Of a DNA stretch of 64,000 nt, positions 1-11,506 are shown piece by piece. Where the stretch lies: contig LODT01000037.1 in the NCBI GenBank assembly GCA_001606155.1, positions 434,001 through 498,000 of the forward strand. The letters are read 5' to 3'. A program made the position numbers and the translations under genes. Origin of the DNA: Tieghemostelium lacteum (Eukaryota; Evosea; Eumycetozoa; Dictyosteliales; Raperosteliaceae). Numbering within the stretch: the stretch's first letter is position 1; each line of letters starts with the position of its first letter. The notes beneath the pieces are model-generated. The model worked only from the letters and a program-made list of their open reading frames with translations, was not told where the DNA came from and made no database searches.

Positions 1-1
1 T

Positions 2-1930
2 TTGAATTACTATTGTAATTACTTTGAGATTTCATATCCATTGACAAAGTGTGACCAGATTGCAGTTCCAGATTTCAATTTGGGCGCAATGGAGAACTGG
101 GGTTTGATTACCTATAGGGAAGATATGTTGTTGACATCACCTCAGACTAATACCAATCAGAGATCAGAAATTGCAGAGGTAATTGCACATGAATTGGCTC
201 ATCAATGGTTTGGTAATTTAGTAACAATGGATTGGTGGGACAGTTTGTATTTGAATGAAGGTTTTGCTACTTGGGTGGGGTGCATGGCAACTAACCATAT
301 ATTCCCAGAATGGAATTATTGGTTGAAATTCACATCTACCTATTTGAATAGTGCATTGTCTTTGGATGCATTGGACAATTCACATCCTATAGAGGTACCT
401 GTATTCAATTCCAATCAGATTAATGAGATTTTTGATACCATTTCCTATGATAAAGGGTCATGTATTATAAGAATGATGGATGGTAGATTTGGAGAGTCAT
501 TTAGAAAGGGTTTGGTCCAGTATCTTAAGAAACATCAATACAAAAACACAAGATCTGATGATCTTTGGGATTCTATTTCTCAAGTCTCTGGTATTGATGC
601 TAAATCATTTATTGATAATTTCATCAAGAAAACTGGTTATCCAGTTATTAGTTTCAAGGCTACTAGTTCACCTGGAACATTTGAATTGACTCAAAAGAAA
701 TTTACATATCATCAAGCAACAACTCAGACTGAAACACAGAATACTGAACAGAGATCTGGAAGTTCTTCACCTGGATCTACATCATCTAATTCTGATAATC
801 AAGGACTTTGGAATTGCTTTATAAAGATTCAAACTGACCAATCTACACATGAGGTAATGTTAGATAAGAAACAGTGTTTGGTAAAGATTCCAAATTTCAA
901 TCCTATCACTAACCCACAAGCATGGATTAAACCAAACTTTGGACAAACTGGATATTATCGTATTGATTACGATCCTATTATTATTAAAGGCTTAATACCA
1001 AGAATTAGATCACTTGAACTCCCAGCAACTGATAGATTAGGTCTAATTAATGATAGTTATCATTTGTGTAAAGCTGGTCTGTCTTCTATTGGAAGTTATA
1101 TGGAATTAGTTGGTGCCTATGTTAATGAAAAAGAGGCTTCTATATGGTCAGTTATTGTCAAACATTTGTCCTTTATCAAAGAGTTGTCACATGATGAGCC
1201 ATATTACCCACAATTAGCTCAGTTTATAACTAAACTATTGAAGCCAATATCTACAAGATTAAAGTTTGATCCAGTTCTAGGAGAATCTTCAAGCGATAGT
1301 ATGTTGAGAGAAATCATTAATATAGAATTAGGATCTCTAGGTGACACTGAAGTCATTATGGAATCTAAAAAAAGATTCCAAAGTTTTGTTGAAGATACAT
1401 CTTCATTACACTCTGATATCACATCAACTGTATTGAATACTGTATTGCTAAACGGAGGTGAACTAGAACAAAATGAACTCATTTCACAGTACTTGGTATC
1501 TAATAACACCAGTTTAAAACTCAATGTACAGACAGCCATCAGTAAAGTCTCAACACCTAAACTCTTAGAGAAAGCATTGGACTTCTCGTTGAGTAAAAAT
1601 GTTAGAGCACAGGATACATTTGTCAGTTGGTATTCTATTCCATCACAATTGAAACCCTATGCATTGGACTACTTCCAAAAACACTTTAAAGAGATATATG
1701 CAGTTCATCAATCCAGTAGTTTATTCCATCACATTGTCTCCTCAGTCTTACCAATTAAATTAAATCAAATTCAATTGGATCAGATTGAATTATTCTTCTC
1801 TGAAAATCCAATTGCAAATTGTGAACGTACCATTAGACAAGATATTGAAAGAATTAAAATCAATTCTATTTGGTTCCAACAAATTGGTAAAGATCTATTG
1901 AAATGGTTTGATTCACAGAAAAAAGAGTAA
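2..1930 (+). CDS. psaA: Puromycin-sensitive aminopeptidase, M1 family (5' end outside window)
   Basis: Zinc aminopeptidase of the M1 family, which removes N-terminal residues from peptides and acts downstream of the proteasome. The reading frame is already open at the window edge, so the N-terminal domain is missing; 642 residues are visible. The substrate motif GAMEN lies at visible residues 28-32. The zinc site HELAH is at 63-67, with the third ligand Glu86 in NEGFA, the exact HExxH-x18-E spacing. The catalytic Tyr is probably in SYDKGS near residue 150. A Ser/Thr/Gln-rich loop (about residues 230-270) sits before the ERAP1-like helical C-terminal domain. No intron is seen in the visible part. 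The next gene starts about 155 bp downstream on the same strand. The M1 assignment is certain; the PsaA orthology is inferred from the overall resemblance. Confidence 0.93.
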   Translation: MNYYCNYFEISYPLTKCDQIAVPDFNLGAMENWGLITYREDMLLTSPQTNTNQRSEIAEVIAHELAHQWFGNLVTMDWWDSLYLNEGFATWVGCMATNHIFPEWNYWLKFTSTYLNSALSLDALDNSHPIEVPVFNSNQINEIFDTISYDKGSCIIRMMDGRFGESFRKGLVQYLKKHQYKNTRSDDLWDSISQVSGIDAKSFIDNFIKKTGYPVISFKATSSPGTFELTQKKFTYHQATTQTETQNTEQRSGSSSPGSTSSNSDNQGLWNCFIKIQTDQSTHEVMLDKKQCLVKIPNFNPITNPQAWIKPNFGQTGYYRIDYDPIIIKGLIPRIRSLELPATDRLGLINDSYHLCKAGLSSIGSYMELVGAYVNEKEASIWSVIVKHLSFIKELSHDEPYYPQLAQFITKLLKPISTRLKFDPVLGESSSDSMLREIINIELGSLGDTEVIMESKKRFQSFVEDTSSLHSDITSTVLNTVLLNGGELEQNELISQYLVSNNTSLKLNVQTAISKVSTPKLLEKALDFSLSKNVRAQDTFVSWYSIPSQLKPYALDYFQKHFKEIYAVHQSSSLFHHIVSSVLPIKLNQIQLDQIELFFSENPIANCERTIRQDIERIKINSIWFQQIGKDLLKWFDSQKKE

Positions 1931-2086
1931 TAAAACTTTTTTTTCTTTCAAATAATCTATTCAAATAAATGTTCAACAATCAATCTTCAGTCTTTTGCGC
2001 TTTTTTTTTTTCAAATAATAAATAAAATTTAATTTATTTTTATTTTTTTTTCTTTCACAACACTATTTAGATATCGTATTATTAAA

Positions 2087-3464
2087 ATGACCTCTCTTTT
2101 CCAAAAATTAAGACATAGTTTATTTGGAGGAGGAAATACAAAAAGTAATTTAATTGAATGTACAGGTTATTTTTATCATTATGCAAGAGGACAATGGATA
2201 TGTTTGTAAGTATTTTATCATATTGAGTCATATATAGGAATTACAGATGTTCTAATGATTAGAGTTTAAATTATATAGATATAATGATTGTGAATTGGCT
2301 ATTGAAAGAGATGGTGATGTCAATTATAGATATAAGATTTTGATTACAAAATTGGTAGATGATGAAGACCAACAACAACAGGAACAGGATAAAGAACAAT
2401 ATGATTCAGATATTTCAGCAGCTAATGAAGATGAACAGGTTGATGAAGAAGGTGAAAATAGTCATTATGAGTTTTTAATTACACCTGGTTTGGATTTAGT
2501 TAGAGAAAAAGGACTTTTAGGTAATGCTGCTCTGTCATGGAGAGGTACCAACACTAGATTTATGTTTGAGTTTGATAAGGAATCAAATCAAAAGCTTGAT
2601 ATTCAACAGTTACAGTTAGTTATATGTCAATGCGTATATGAATCAAAATATCAACAACCACATACATCAGGTTCTTTGAATGAAATTGAGAACTTTTGCA
2701 GAGAATCTGTTAATGATTTAACTCAACCTCAAACTCTACAGACTAATGTAACAACTATACAACCATCTATGGAACAGTTACAACAGTTACAGCAACAACA
2801 GCAGAATAGAGAGGTTAAAGAGTCACCAATTAAATCAATATATCCATCAATGACACCAGTTAAAGTTGAACCTATTCCATTTGATATTGAAAATATACCA
2901 CCTCAAGGTACCCCACAAGGTACCTCTGTATACAGTTCTATGGTTGCACTCTATTTGGAAACTGAAAACCAGTTTAATATTAAAGATAATAATGTACAGG
3001 TATTGTTGAATATGGTTGAACCTTTACTATACAAGTTCTATATATTGAAAGAGGATAGAGTAATTATTTCTCAAGATATCAACTCTGATATGTATCCACA
3101 GTTTTTCAATGAACAAAATTCATTTATTTGGTATTCAGCATTTGCCAACATTGCACAGAGATGGAGTATTGTATTCCCAAATGTAAAGGAATATGAAGCC
3201 TTTAGAAATAAGTTCACTGTCATCAATTATGAATCCATCAACAAAGAAAAGTTCAAGGGCAAACAAGATGAAATTAAATATATGGCAAAGACTCTAACTG
3301 AAGATGAAAATGATCCAAATATTATATTTGACACTGATGATGGTTTTACCCAAAAGGATTTGGAAGATTTTGAACAAGATTTCCAAAATCTATCTGTTCA
3401 AGATACAATGGATGTTGACAAGAAAGATGAAAGTGAAGAAGAAGATGTAGAGGAGGAGGAAAGT

Positions 3465-3495
<31 letters not shown>

Positions 3496-5060
3496 TAAGT
3501 GAGGAAGAGGAAGAAGAAGAGGAGGAAGAGGAGGAAAGTGAAGAGGAAGAGGAAGAAGAAAGTGAAGAAGATGAATCAGAAGAAGAAATTCAAGTACCAT
3601 TAAGAAGAGGTCGTAAACAACCAGTTATTGAAGAATCTGAAGAGGAGGAAGAAGAAGAAGAGGAGGAAGAAGAAGAGGAAGAAAGCGAAGAGGAAGAAGA
3701 AGTAAGTGAAGAAGAAGAGGAAGAAGAAGAATCAGAGGAAGAGTTGAAAACTGGTGATAAAAAATTACCTCTCAATAAGAAAACTCCTACTAAGAAACCA
3801 ACAGCTATAATTTCAACTATTCAAGATAAACAAAGAGCTAAAACTCCTGTAAAAACCCCTGTAAAAACTCCTATAAAACCACATAAATATGTAGAATCAT
3901 CAGATGAAGAAGAAGAGGAAGAGTCAGAATCTGAAGAATCATCAGAAGATGAAGATTTAGTAGCAGTACATACACCAAACAAAAAAATACTCAGTAAGGA
4001 TTTTTCAAAATCCAAAAACAGTTCTCTATTGGTAGGCTACAAAGATCGTTCCTATGTTGTCAGAGGTTCGACTATTGGTGTTTTTAATACTGGTGATAAT
4101 GAAATGAAATTTAATACTTCAATTTCAAATATCAAAACCAAGGATGGGAAATACTTCTCACCAAAGAAACTAATGCTACAACAACAAGATCAAACCCTGT
4201 TGATGCTAAATCCAGACAATCAACAAGGTGTATATAAGATGGATTTAAACAGACCTGATATTGTAGAGGAATGGGATTTAAGCTACAGAAAACAACCAGC
4301 TAAAATCAATTCAATTCTTCACCAACATAAAAACGATGAAACCACTCTCAATCAGAACTTTATTGGATACAGTGGAAATTCAATGTTACTAGTGGATCCA
4401 CGTCAGAAATCAGATAAAGTTGCAATCAAATTCCAAGGAGGAGCCAAACCCAAGTCACTTAATACCTGTGCTGCAATCTCTGATCTTGGTCAGATGGCAA
4501 TTGGTACTACTAAAGGTGAGATTAAATTATTTAGTAAAACTCAGTTTGATACCAATAAACGTTTGGTATCTGGAAATGATCCAACAGGACCAATTTCTAG
4601 ATCTAGAACTACTATTCCAGGTATTGGTGATCCAATTATTGGTTTGGATGCTACTAAAGATGGTAAATGGTTGGTTGCAACTTGTAAGCAATATCTCAGT
4701 ATTATATCTACACAACTCAAGGACGGTTCCAGTGGTTTTGAAGATCGTCTTGGTGACCGTAAACCAATTCCAAAACGTCTGCTATTGAAATCACACGATC
4801 TTAAGAGAATTGGAACTATCAATTTCACACCTGCCAAATTCAATTTCTCAACAGATGATCAAACTGAAACTAGTATTGTCACTAGTACAGGTAGATTCCT
4901 TATCACTTGGAATTTCAGAAAATGTAAACAAAATATATTGGATTTCTATCAAATCAAAGAATATCCAAATGAAATTGTTGCTGAACAATTTAAATTCAAT
5001 AGAGACAATTCCATTGTTGTCACTTTCCCTGATAACGTTGTATTAACTAAAAAATCATAA
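2087..5060 (+). CDS. vid27: VID27 family protein
   Basis: Homologue of yeast Vid27, named from vacuolar import and degradation of gluconeogenic enzymes; its biochemical role is poorly known. I join two exons, 2087-2205 and 2279-5060, across a 73-nt GTAAGT...AG intron. The second exon alone lacks a proper start, and the join restores an ATG and the N-terminal part, giving about 966 residues. The first half holds the Vid27 N-terminal and PH-like regions with a Gln-rich linker. The middle (about residues 420-600) is an extremely acidic Glu/Ser tract followed by KTPVKTP repeats. From about residue 650 the conserved C-terminal domain looks like a WD40-type beta-propeller (for example [19 protein letters not shown]). 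Family assignment rests on the C-terminal domain and the acidic linker. Confidence 0.85.
3427..3744 (+). repeat. GAA/GAG low-complexity tract coding poly-acidic linker
   Basis: Nearly uninterrupted GAA/GAG/AGT codons encode runs of Glu broken by Ser (EEESEEE pattern). The tract is purine-only on the plus strand, so the opposite strand shows spurious Ser/Leu-rich open frames. It lies in frame inside the VID27 homologue and is a likely site of length polymorphism. Confidence 0.9.
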
Positions 5061-5271
5061 ATAAAAATGCAAGTACCCTAACATTCCACATTCTTTGAAA
5101 AACAAATAATTACTAAAAAAGTAAATTTTTTTTTTCTTTATTCTAAAATCCAAAAAAAAAAAAAATGGTGGGGTAATGGTAAATCTCCAAGATATTTTAA
5201 AATTAAGATTTTATTTTCAATGTTCAAAATAATTAATTAATTTTTTTTTACAAAATTATCTCTAGCTATTC

Positions 5272-7397
5272 ATGAAAAAGACTGTGTATAATTTTTTAAA
5301 AAGTGACCTGGTTGATGGTTTTTCGATTGGATTTTGCGCCCTATTAGGTTCATTAATAGTTTTGGGAATATGTATATGCTTTTTTACATTTATTCATTAT
5401 ACACAAGAAGAAAATGAAAATATCAGGTTTGTACAATATCTCCAGCCTGGTCATATTATTATTTATTAATAATTTCAATCAAATAGACAAGATCTAGATA
5501 GAATAGGAAAACAAGTGATTCATTTATTGGATATGTTTGTTGTAAATATGATATTAAAATCAACAAGTTTAAGAGTGAGTTGGAATATTTAGAGTAGATC
5601 AAACCTTAAACATTATCTAATAATTTTAAAAAACTAGTCACTTCTTATAACTACTGGTGGATTTAATAAGAAATCATTTGATATATTTTTAGCTAATACA
5701 GAAGTGATGGAAAATGAAGAATCATTGTTTTTATTTTCAAAGTATGTAAATCATACCGATAGATCCAATTTTGAAAAGGAATATTTTCCAATTATATGTT
5801 GGGATGTAGATATTAGAGAATTTAGAGTGTGTCCAGAAAAGAATTTCTATACACCTGCAATCTATTATTTTGATAAATATCAAATTGGAAAAACAAATCT
5901 CTATGGATTTGACCCTTCATTTAATTTCTATCAATCGGTTGTTAATGCAATGGAATTGAACGAAATTACAGTTGAGACTACCATATCAACATACACCAAT
6001 GAACAATTTTTGGTATTTTTTGTACCAATATTTAATGAAACCTCAAATACATTTATTGGATTCTCATTGGGTTTACTGGGAATTCAGTCATTGGTAACGA
6101 AAGTAAAAGAAGAGTTAATTACTGATGAGAGTATTAATGTGTTTGTATTGACAAATCAAAGTGATATAATCTATGAAGATCCTAAATTTAATTTTACAAA
6201 AAGACATCATATTTTTGATAATGATGCTTTTCAAGAGTATGTTATTTAATATTCTTATTATCATTCTACTCAAATTCTAATTTATTATATTTTAGGAGAA
6301 TGATGTTTTCATCTGTATTAAAAGTTAGAGATAAAGAGATGGAAATTATTCTGGTTACAACATTTGAATTTGAAAATGAACAAAAATCATTTTTACCAAC
6401 TATCGTTTCTATTGTATGTGCAATAATAGTTTGTTTATCATTATTTTATTTAATTGATCAGAAAAAAAAGAGAAATATGATCAACCAAATAATTACAGAG
6501 AAGAATCATTTGATACACAAGATACTACCTGAAGAGATATCGAATAAATTGGAAAGTGGTGAAGATGTAATTGCTGAAAGATCTAATAATGCATCAGTTT
6601 TCTTTTTGGATATTGCAGGTTTCACTAGATTCTCTTCTATCCACACCCCAGAACAAGTCATTCAAGTACTCATAAAAATATTCAATTCTTTGGATCTCCT
6701 ATGTTCCAAACACAATATAGAGAAAATCAAGACTATTGGTGATGCTTATATGGCAACCTCTGGTTTGTCTCCCAATTCAGGCGACATTAAGGAAAATACT
6801 GAAAAAATGTTGGATTTTGCGTTGGATGTCCTCCAAAATATTCCAAATGAATTTTCATTCCATTTAGGTCTGAGAGTAAGAGTTGGTATCCATTGTGGTC
6901 CTGTTATTTCTGGTGTAATATCTGGATATTCTAAACCACATTTTGATGTTTGGGGTGACTCTGTAAATATAGCTTCGAGAATGGAATCTACAGGACTTCC
7001 AGGTCAAATTCATGTATCAGATAGAGTCTATCGTTTGACTAAAGAAAATTATGATTATTATGAAGAGCCAGACACAATTCAAGTTAAAGGTAAAGGAAAA
7101 ATGAAGACTTGGTATTTGTTAGGAAAACTTGAAAATAATGGTTTTTCACTAAGAGAAAACTATATTCAATTGAGAAAAGAGATATCAGAGCAAAATGATA
7201 AAGTGAATCCACTGAAGAATTCGGCAAGTTCTATTAAAGGCAGTCCACATTACCATGTTGTATCACCTCACTATTTAGATTCAGATACAGAAATGGATAA
7301 ACAAAAACCAAAAAATAATGTACTGAAACCCATTCTAGAACTGAATGCAAAAAGGGCAATTAACGAAAAGATGTCTCTTCTGGATGATGATAGTTGA
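5272..7397 (+). CDS. acgA: Adenylyl cyclase with CHASE sensor domain (AcgA-type)
   Basis: Class III cyclase making cAMP. In Dictyostelium, AcgA is an osmosensor of prespore cells and spores that keeps spores dormant. Four exons fit by frame: 5272-5426, 5487-5574, 5638-6236 and 6296-7397, giving about 647 residues. Order: TM1 (about 15-45), an extracellular CHASE-like domain (about 60-270), TM2 (about 315-337) and one cyclase domain (about 375-570). Metal site FLDIAGFTR is near 382-390. The purine-selecting pair is Lys in IKTIGDAYM (about 424) and Asp in FDVWGD (about 498), the adenylyl and not the guanylyl (Glu/Cys) pattern. Asn and Arg of VNIASRM are present. The protein is shorter than D. 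discoideum AcgA (858). The ATG at 5272 follows a TCTCTAG that could be a splice acceptor, so an upstream exon is possible. Confidence 0.85.
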
Positions 7398-7429
7398 TAT
7401 CTTGGTATAAATAAATGATGATGATTATT

Positions 7430-10073
7430 TTATTTTACCTTTTTCTTTGGATGAGAAACCTCAACAGGATCCTCAAGTTTTCTCTTTTTATCTGGTTTAG
7501 ATCTTTTCTTTTTTGGTTCAACGTCATTAGATTTTTTAGAACTCTTGTTAGATACCACAATAACTTCAATTTCCATCTTATCCTTTGTGGATTTTGATTT
7601 TTTGATAGATTCTTTGCTGGCTTCGTCAACTGGCTCAGAATTGTCTTTTTTAGATTTCTTAGAATTTTTCTTTTCACTAGGTTTATCATCATTTTCACCC
7701 TCCACCTTTTTAGCTTCCTTATCTTCTATTTTGGATTTTTTGGACTTCTTTATTTTACTCTCTTTGTGTTTTCTGTCGTTCTCTACATCCTTATCAGCTT
7801 CTTCTTTGTTAACAGATTGTTTTTTTGGTTTCTTCTCTTTACTATTGTTGGTGTCTTCTTCCTTTTTTTCCAATTTTTCTTTCCCTTTGGACTTAGATTT
7901 CTTCTTAATCTTTTTGGTATCATCGATATCCATTTCGTCATTTTCAGTAGATTTAGATTTCTTGGATTTTTTGGATTTCTTCTTTTTACTCACTTCATCT
8001 AATTTCTCTTTGGACATATTTTTATGATTTATTGGGTATTTTTTGGTAATTGACTCTCTTTCTGGATAGACAATTAACTCTTTGAAATTGTTGAAAAATT
8101 GATTATAGTGTTTATAATCACTCTTTTCATTACCTGAAGGACCATATTTTCTATTATCCAAAAATGTATAGGAAATTGTAGTATCCTTTTCATTTATACC
8201 ATAAATCTCATAAATTGGATTATAAGTCAGTGCTATTGATTGTTGGTATCTTGATAATTTAGATTTATCTATAGATAACAATTGTTTAAACTCTTTTCTA
8301 TATTCTTTAACCATATCCACTGTTACAGGGTCAAATGATTTGTAAACTTTCAAATAGAGTGGTTGAAGTAACAGTGATATATTATCCTATAAATGTATTA
8401 GTAAAATCATATATATCAATGACCAAACAATTTCTATAAAAATACTTTACTTTGTTATTGCACAATAATAAATTTGAAAATAAAGTATTGGGAATTGGGT
8501 TTTTAAGGGATTGGAACTCTGATGGTAAGGTATTGATGCTATTGTGAATCATACCACTATTGGTTCCATTAAATATTAGTCCTTCTTTATAGGGATAAAT
8601 ATAGGAGAAATCAGGTTTATCTGAAGCAACCTGAAGGTATTCCATTTGCCAAACTAAACCTTGGTAATAGGAATTAAATTGTTCAGCAGATTTTTCTTTA
8701 GTTTCAAGAATTATTCTTTTTAGATGATATTTAACCTGATTATTAAAATTGCTCTTTTGTTCTTCGTTTAGTGGGTACTGACTCCACAGTTCAGATGAAA
8801 GTGATAGATGGCTTTTCAAATTTTCAACTTCAGGTTTATTAGTATCCAAATTGACAACCACATCATTAATCATAAGAGACCCTGGAAGAAATTTAAATTT
8901 GTTATGTTCTGTACGACCAGTAGACTTTGAGCAATAATATATCAAATTTTTCATAGCTTTCTTCAATTGGTTTTCTGGGGGTGCAAAATTTACTTTTTGG
9001 GTTGGTATCATTGATATTATAAATCCAATATTAATAGTTCTATCGTTGGGATTATAAAATCCATGTTGAAGAGTATTCTGCTTATAAATTTCAAAATCTC
9101 TCTCCAAAACAAAAGAGTTGCTAATTTTAGGTAGATATTCAGAACCTGCAAGTAAAATCATGAAAACAAAATCCAAAATTACCTGTTCTAGAGAGATATT
9201 AATATATTATTGAATCTGAAATTAAATAATAATACAAACCTGGATGTCTTTGGGGTAATGAATATTGAAGCTTTGATCTTAAACTACAGATATCAATAAA
9301 TATAAAATTATTAAAATATGATCTAAACAAATGTATATTTCTTTGGCATAATAATGAGAATAATATTGCTTTTGAATCTGTTGAGAAAATTGAAATCTCA
9401 TCTGTAGGATGATAATGTTGGTGTAAAATGTGTTGATGAATCTTCCATATACTTTCACCCATAGTCTCTGGGCCTGATACTGTTACTTTTTCTACAATTT
9501 TATCAGTAGTCAGAATTTGAGAAAGTAACATTAATTTCTCTTTTAGAATTCCCATCAGCTTATCACCTGGTAAAAATGATGATCTAGTCAAATTACCATA
9601 ATTTGGTACACTGTCAACTAAACTTTTAATAGCAGGTTTCAGTTCAATTTCCTTATTGAGTAATTTTATGAAATCTCTTTCTTTAGTTTTGGGAGGCTTT
9701 TTAGTGTTATCCTGTCTCTGTATATTTTCTCTTTTTCTACATATATTAGCTAGTGGGCCACTACCTTCCATAGCAAAGAATACACTATTTGGTGACATAT
9801 TTTCAATAATATACATTATTATTATAAAAATATATTCAATATAGTCTATTATCATATATTTAGAGGTATTAATTATAGAGTTGACTATAAAACCTACACC
9901 TGGGTTTATAGATGCTTACCTTCAGTTCTACTGCAATTATCAAAAATGTAGTTTATGATATCCTCAACATCTATATAGAGGTGATGATTTTTACCTCTAA
10001 AATGTACATAATTAAAAGTAATGAACCGATCATTTAAAAAGTTCTCTATAAAGTCCCCTCTTGTACCATTCAT
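7430..10073 (-). CDS. Divergent XRN-family (5'-3' exoribonuclease-like) protein with degenerate active site
   Basis: Four exons fit by frame: 10073-9920, 9845-9240, 9187-8451 and 8386-7430, giving about 817 residues. XRN landmarks appear in the right order. The start GTRGDFIENFLNDRF resembles GVPxFYRWLSERYP. LYIDVEDII resembles LYLDMNGII. FFAMEGSGPLANICRKRE resembles the AVDGVAPRAKMNQQR segment. VSGPETMGE resembles FSGHETPGE, FMILLAGSEYLP resembles LMGFLVGNDFIP, and YYQGLVWQMEYLQ with YIYPYKEG resembles the EGLQWVLxYYY...YPYHYAP block. Several acidic metal ligands are changed: DG to EG, the second Glu of ETPGEGE to Ser, LDADL to TDSKA, and GND to GSE. The last ~200 residues are Lys/Ser/Glu-rich and probably nuclear-targeting. 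Activity is doubtful. Family call by eye; D. discoideum counterpart not known to me. Confidence 0.72.
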
Positions 10074-10154
10074 TTTGGTGTACTCTATAATAGATGTATA
10101 AAAAGTGGTTTCGTTCGTTTTTAAAAAAAGAAAAGCTCTGCAGAAATTAAATTT

Positions 10155-11395
10155 TTAATTAAAAAGACCAACCAAATCTTTGATTTCTTTCAGATTTTTA
10201 TTAGCAATTGCATTTGCGGATGCAGCACCTTGGTATAGAATATCTTGTACTTGTTTTGGATTGGATTGGTAATAATTAATTTGCTCTCTAATTGGGGAGA
10301 TTTTTTTGATTAGAGATTGTGAAAGATAGTCTTTAAAGACTGAATTCGATTTATCATGAAACTCCTTAACTAGATCATCTATATGTCTATCAGTACATGA
10401 TGATAAAATAGAGAGTAGATTAGATATATCAGGTCGGTTTTCAGGGTCATATGAAATACCCATGATGGAATCTGTTTTTGATTTCTTAATTTTAGATTGA
10501 ATTTCTTTGTCGCTATCTGATAGATTTATCCTAGAATTCTCTTGTGGATTGGATTTACTCATTTTTACAGAACCATCATTGAGCGACATTATCTTTTTAT
10601 TAAGTTTACTAATAACAGTTTTTGGTATTGGGAAATAGTCGGTCTTTCCATTTACACAATATTGTTTATGAAATCTATCCACAAGTTCTCTAGTTAATTC
10701 CAAATGTTGAGTTTGATCCTCACCAACCGGAACGTGAGTTGATTTATACAGTAAAATATCAGATGCCATCAAAACAGGGTAAGAAAGTAGACCATTAGTT
10801 ACCACTTGTGATGCCTTACTTTTTTCCTTTTTTGAAACATGATTAATACCAACTTGGCTAAATGATATCAATATCCCATGACTTTACTTACTTTATATTG
10901 AATCATTTGAGTTAGTTTTGAGAAGGGTGTTATACAATTGAGTATCCATAGTAATTCAGAGTGTGCAGGAACCATTGATTGATTAAATAGTATAACTTTA
11001 CTAGGATCAATTCCACATGCTAGATATTGAATTGCAACATTTATAGTATTATTTCTTAATTTTTCAGGTGATATAGTTGAAGTTGCAGTTAAAGAATGAC
11101 TATCTACTATAGAGAATAAAACTGAATTGTTTGTATTTAATGATGCAAGATCTTGAATTTTTAGCCAATTACTCATGGCTCCTAGGTAATTCCCTAAATG
11201 TAATCCATCACCTGTAGGTTGCATTCCACTGAATATTCTAATACCATTCTTTTGTTTAAAATCTATATCCTCCAATGAAATTATTGGTTGTATAAACGTA
11301 TTTATCTGTGGTGATTTCTGAGCTACAGTATTAATTGTATAATATCTATTGTAACACTGTAATCTACCAATGATAGCAGTGGTATTCTTTAACAT
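10155..11395 (-). CDS. wars2: Tryptophanyl-tRNA synthetase, mitochondrial type
   Basis: Class I aminoacyl-tRNA synthetase that charges tRNA-Trp. Exons 11395-10892 and 10826-10155 join in phase 0 and give about 391 residues. The ATP motif of HIGH type is HLGN in GDGLHLGNYLGA, and the second signature is KMSKSNP in exon 2. I chose the acceptor before GAAAAA because it restores MIQYK-EKSKAS, matching the bacterial TQFKDKSAR segment; the longer open frame upstream of it is intronic. The start at 11395 follows an open frame with no earlier ATG. The N-terminal ~50 residues (basic, with Ser/Thr/Tyr and few acids) look like a mitochondrial presequence, and the sequence is closer to bacterial TrpRS than to the cytosolic enzyme. 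Confidence 0.93.
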
Positions 11396-11506
11396 GATTG
11401 CCCAGTTCAATTCTAAATCAAATAAAAATGAAAAAAAAAGTTTTTTCCTTAATATTTATTCTGCAGATATGTTTGTGTTAATAAATAAAATAGAGGTGAT
11501 TGTATA

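Noticed and set aside
3346-4015. Minus-strand Leu- and Ser-rich open frames
   Set aside because: Shadow of the GAA/GAG acidic tract of the VID27 homologue; composition is a direct mirror of the repeat.
7545-8027. Plus-strand Phe/Leu/Ser-rich frame of 160 codons
   Set aside because: Antisense of the Lys-rich tail of the XRN-like protein; hydrophobic appearance comes from reversed AAA/AAG/GAA codons.
10827-10891. Open frame upstream of WARS2 exon 2 (SFSQVGINHVSKK)
   Set aside because: Lies between a GTAAGT donor and an in-phase acceptor; removing it restores the conserved MIQYK-EKSKAS segment.
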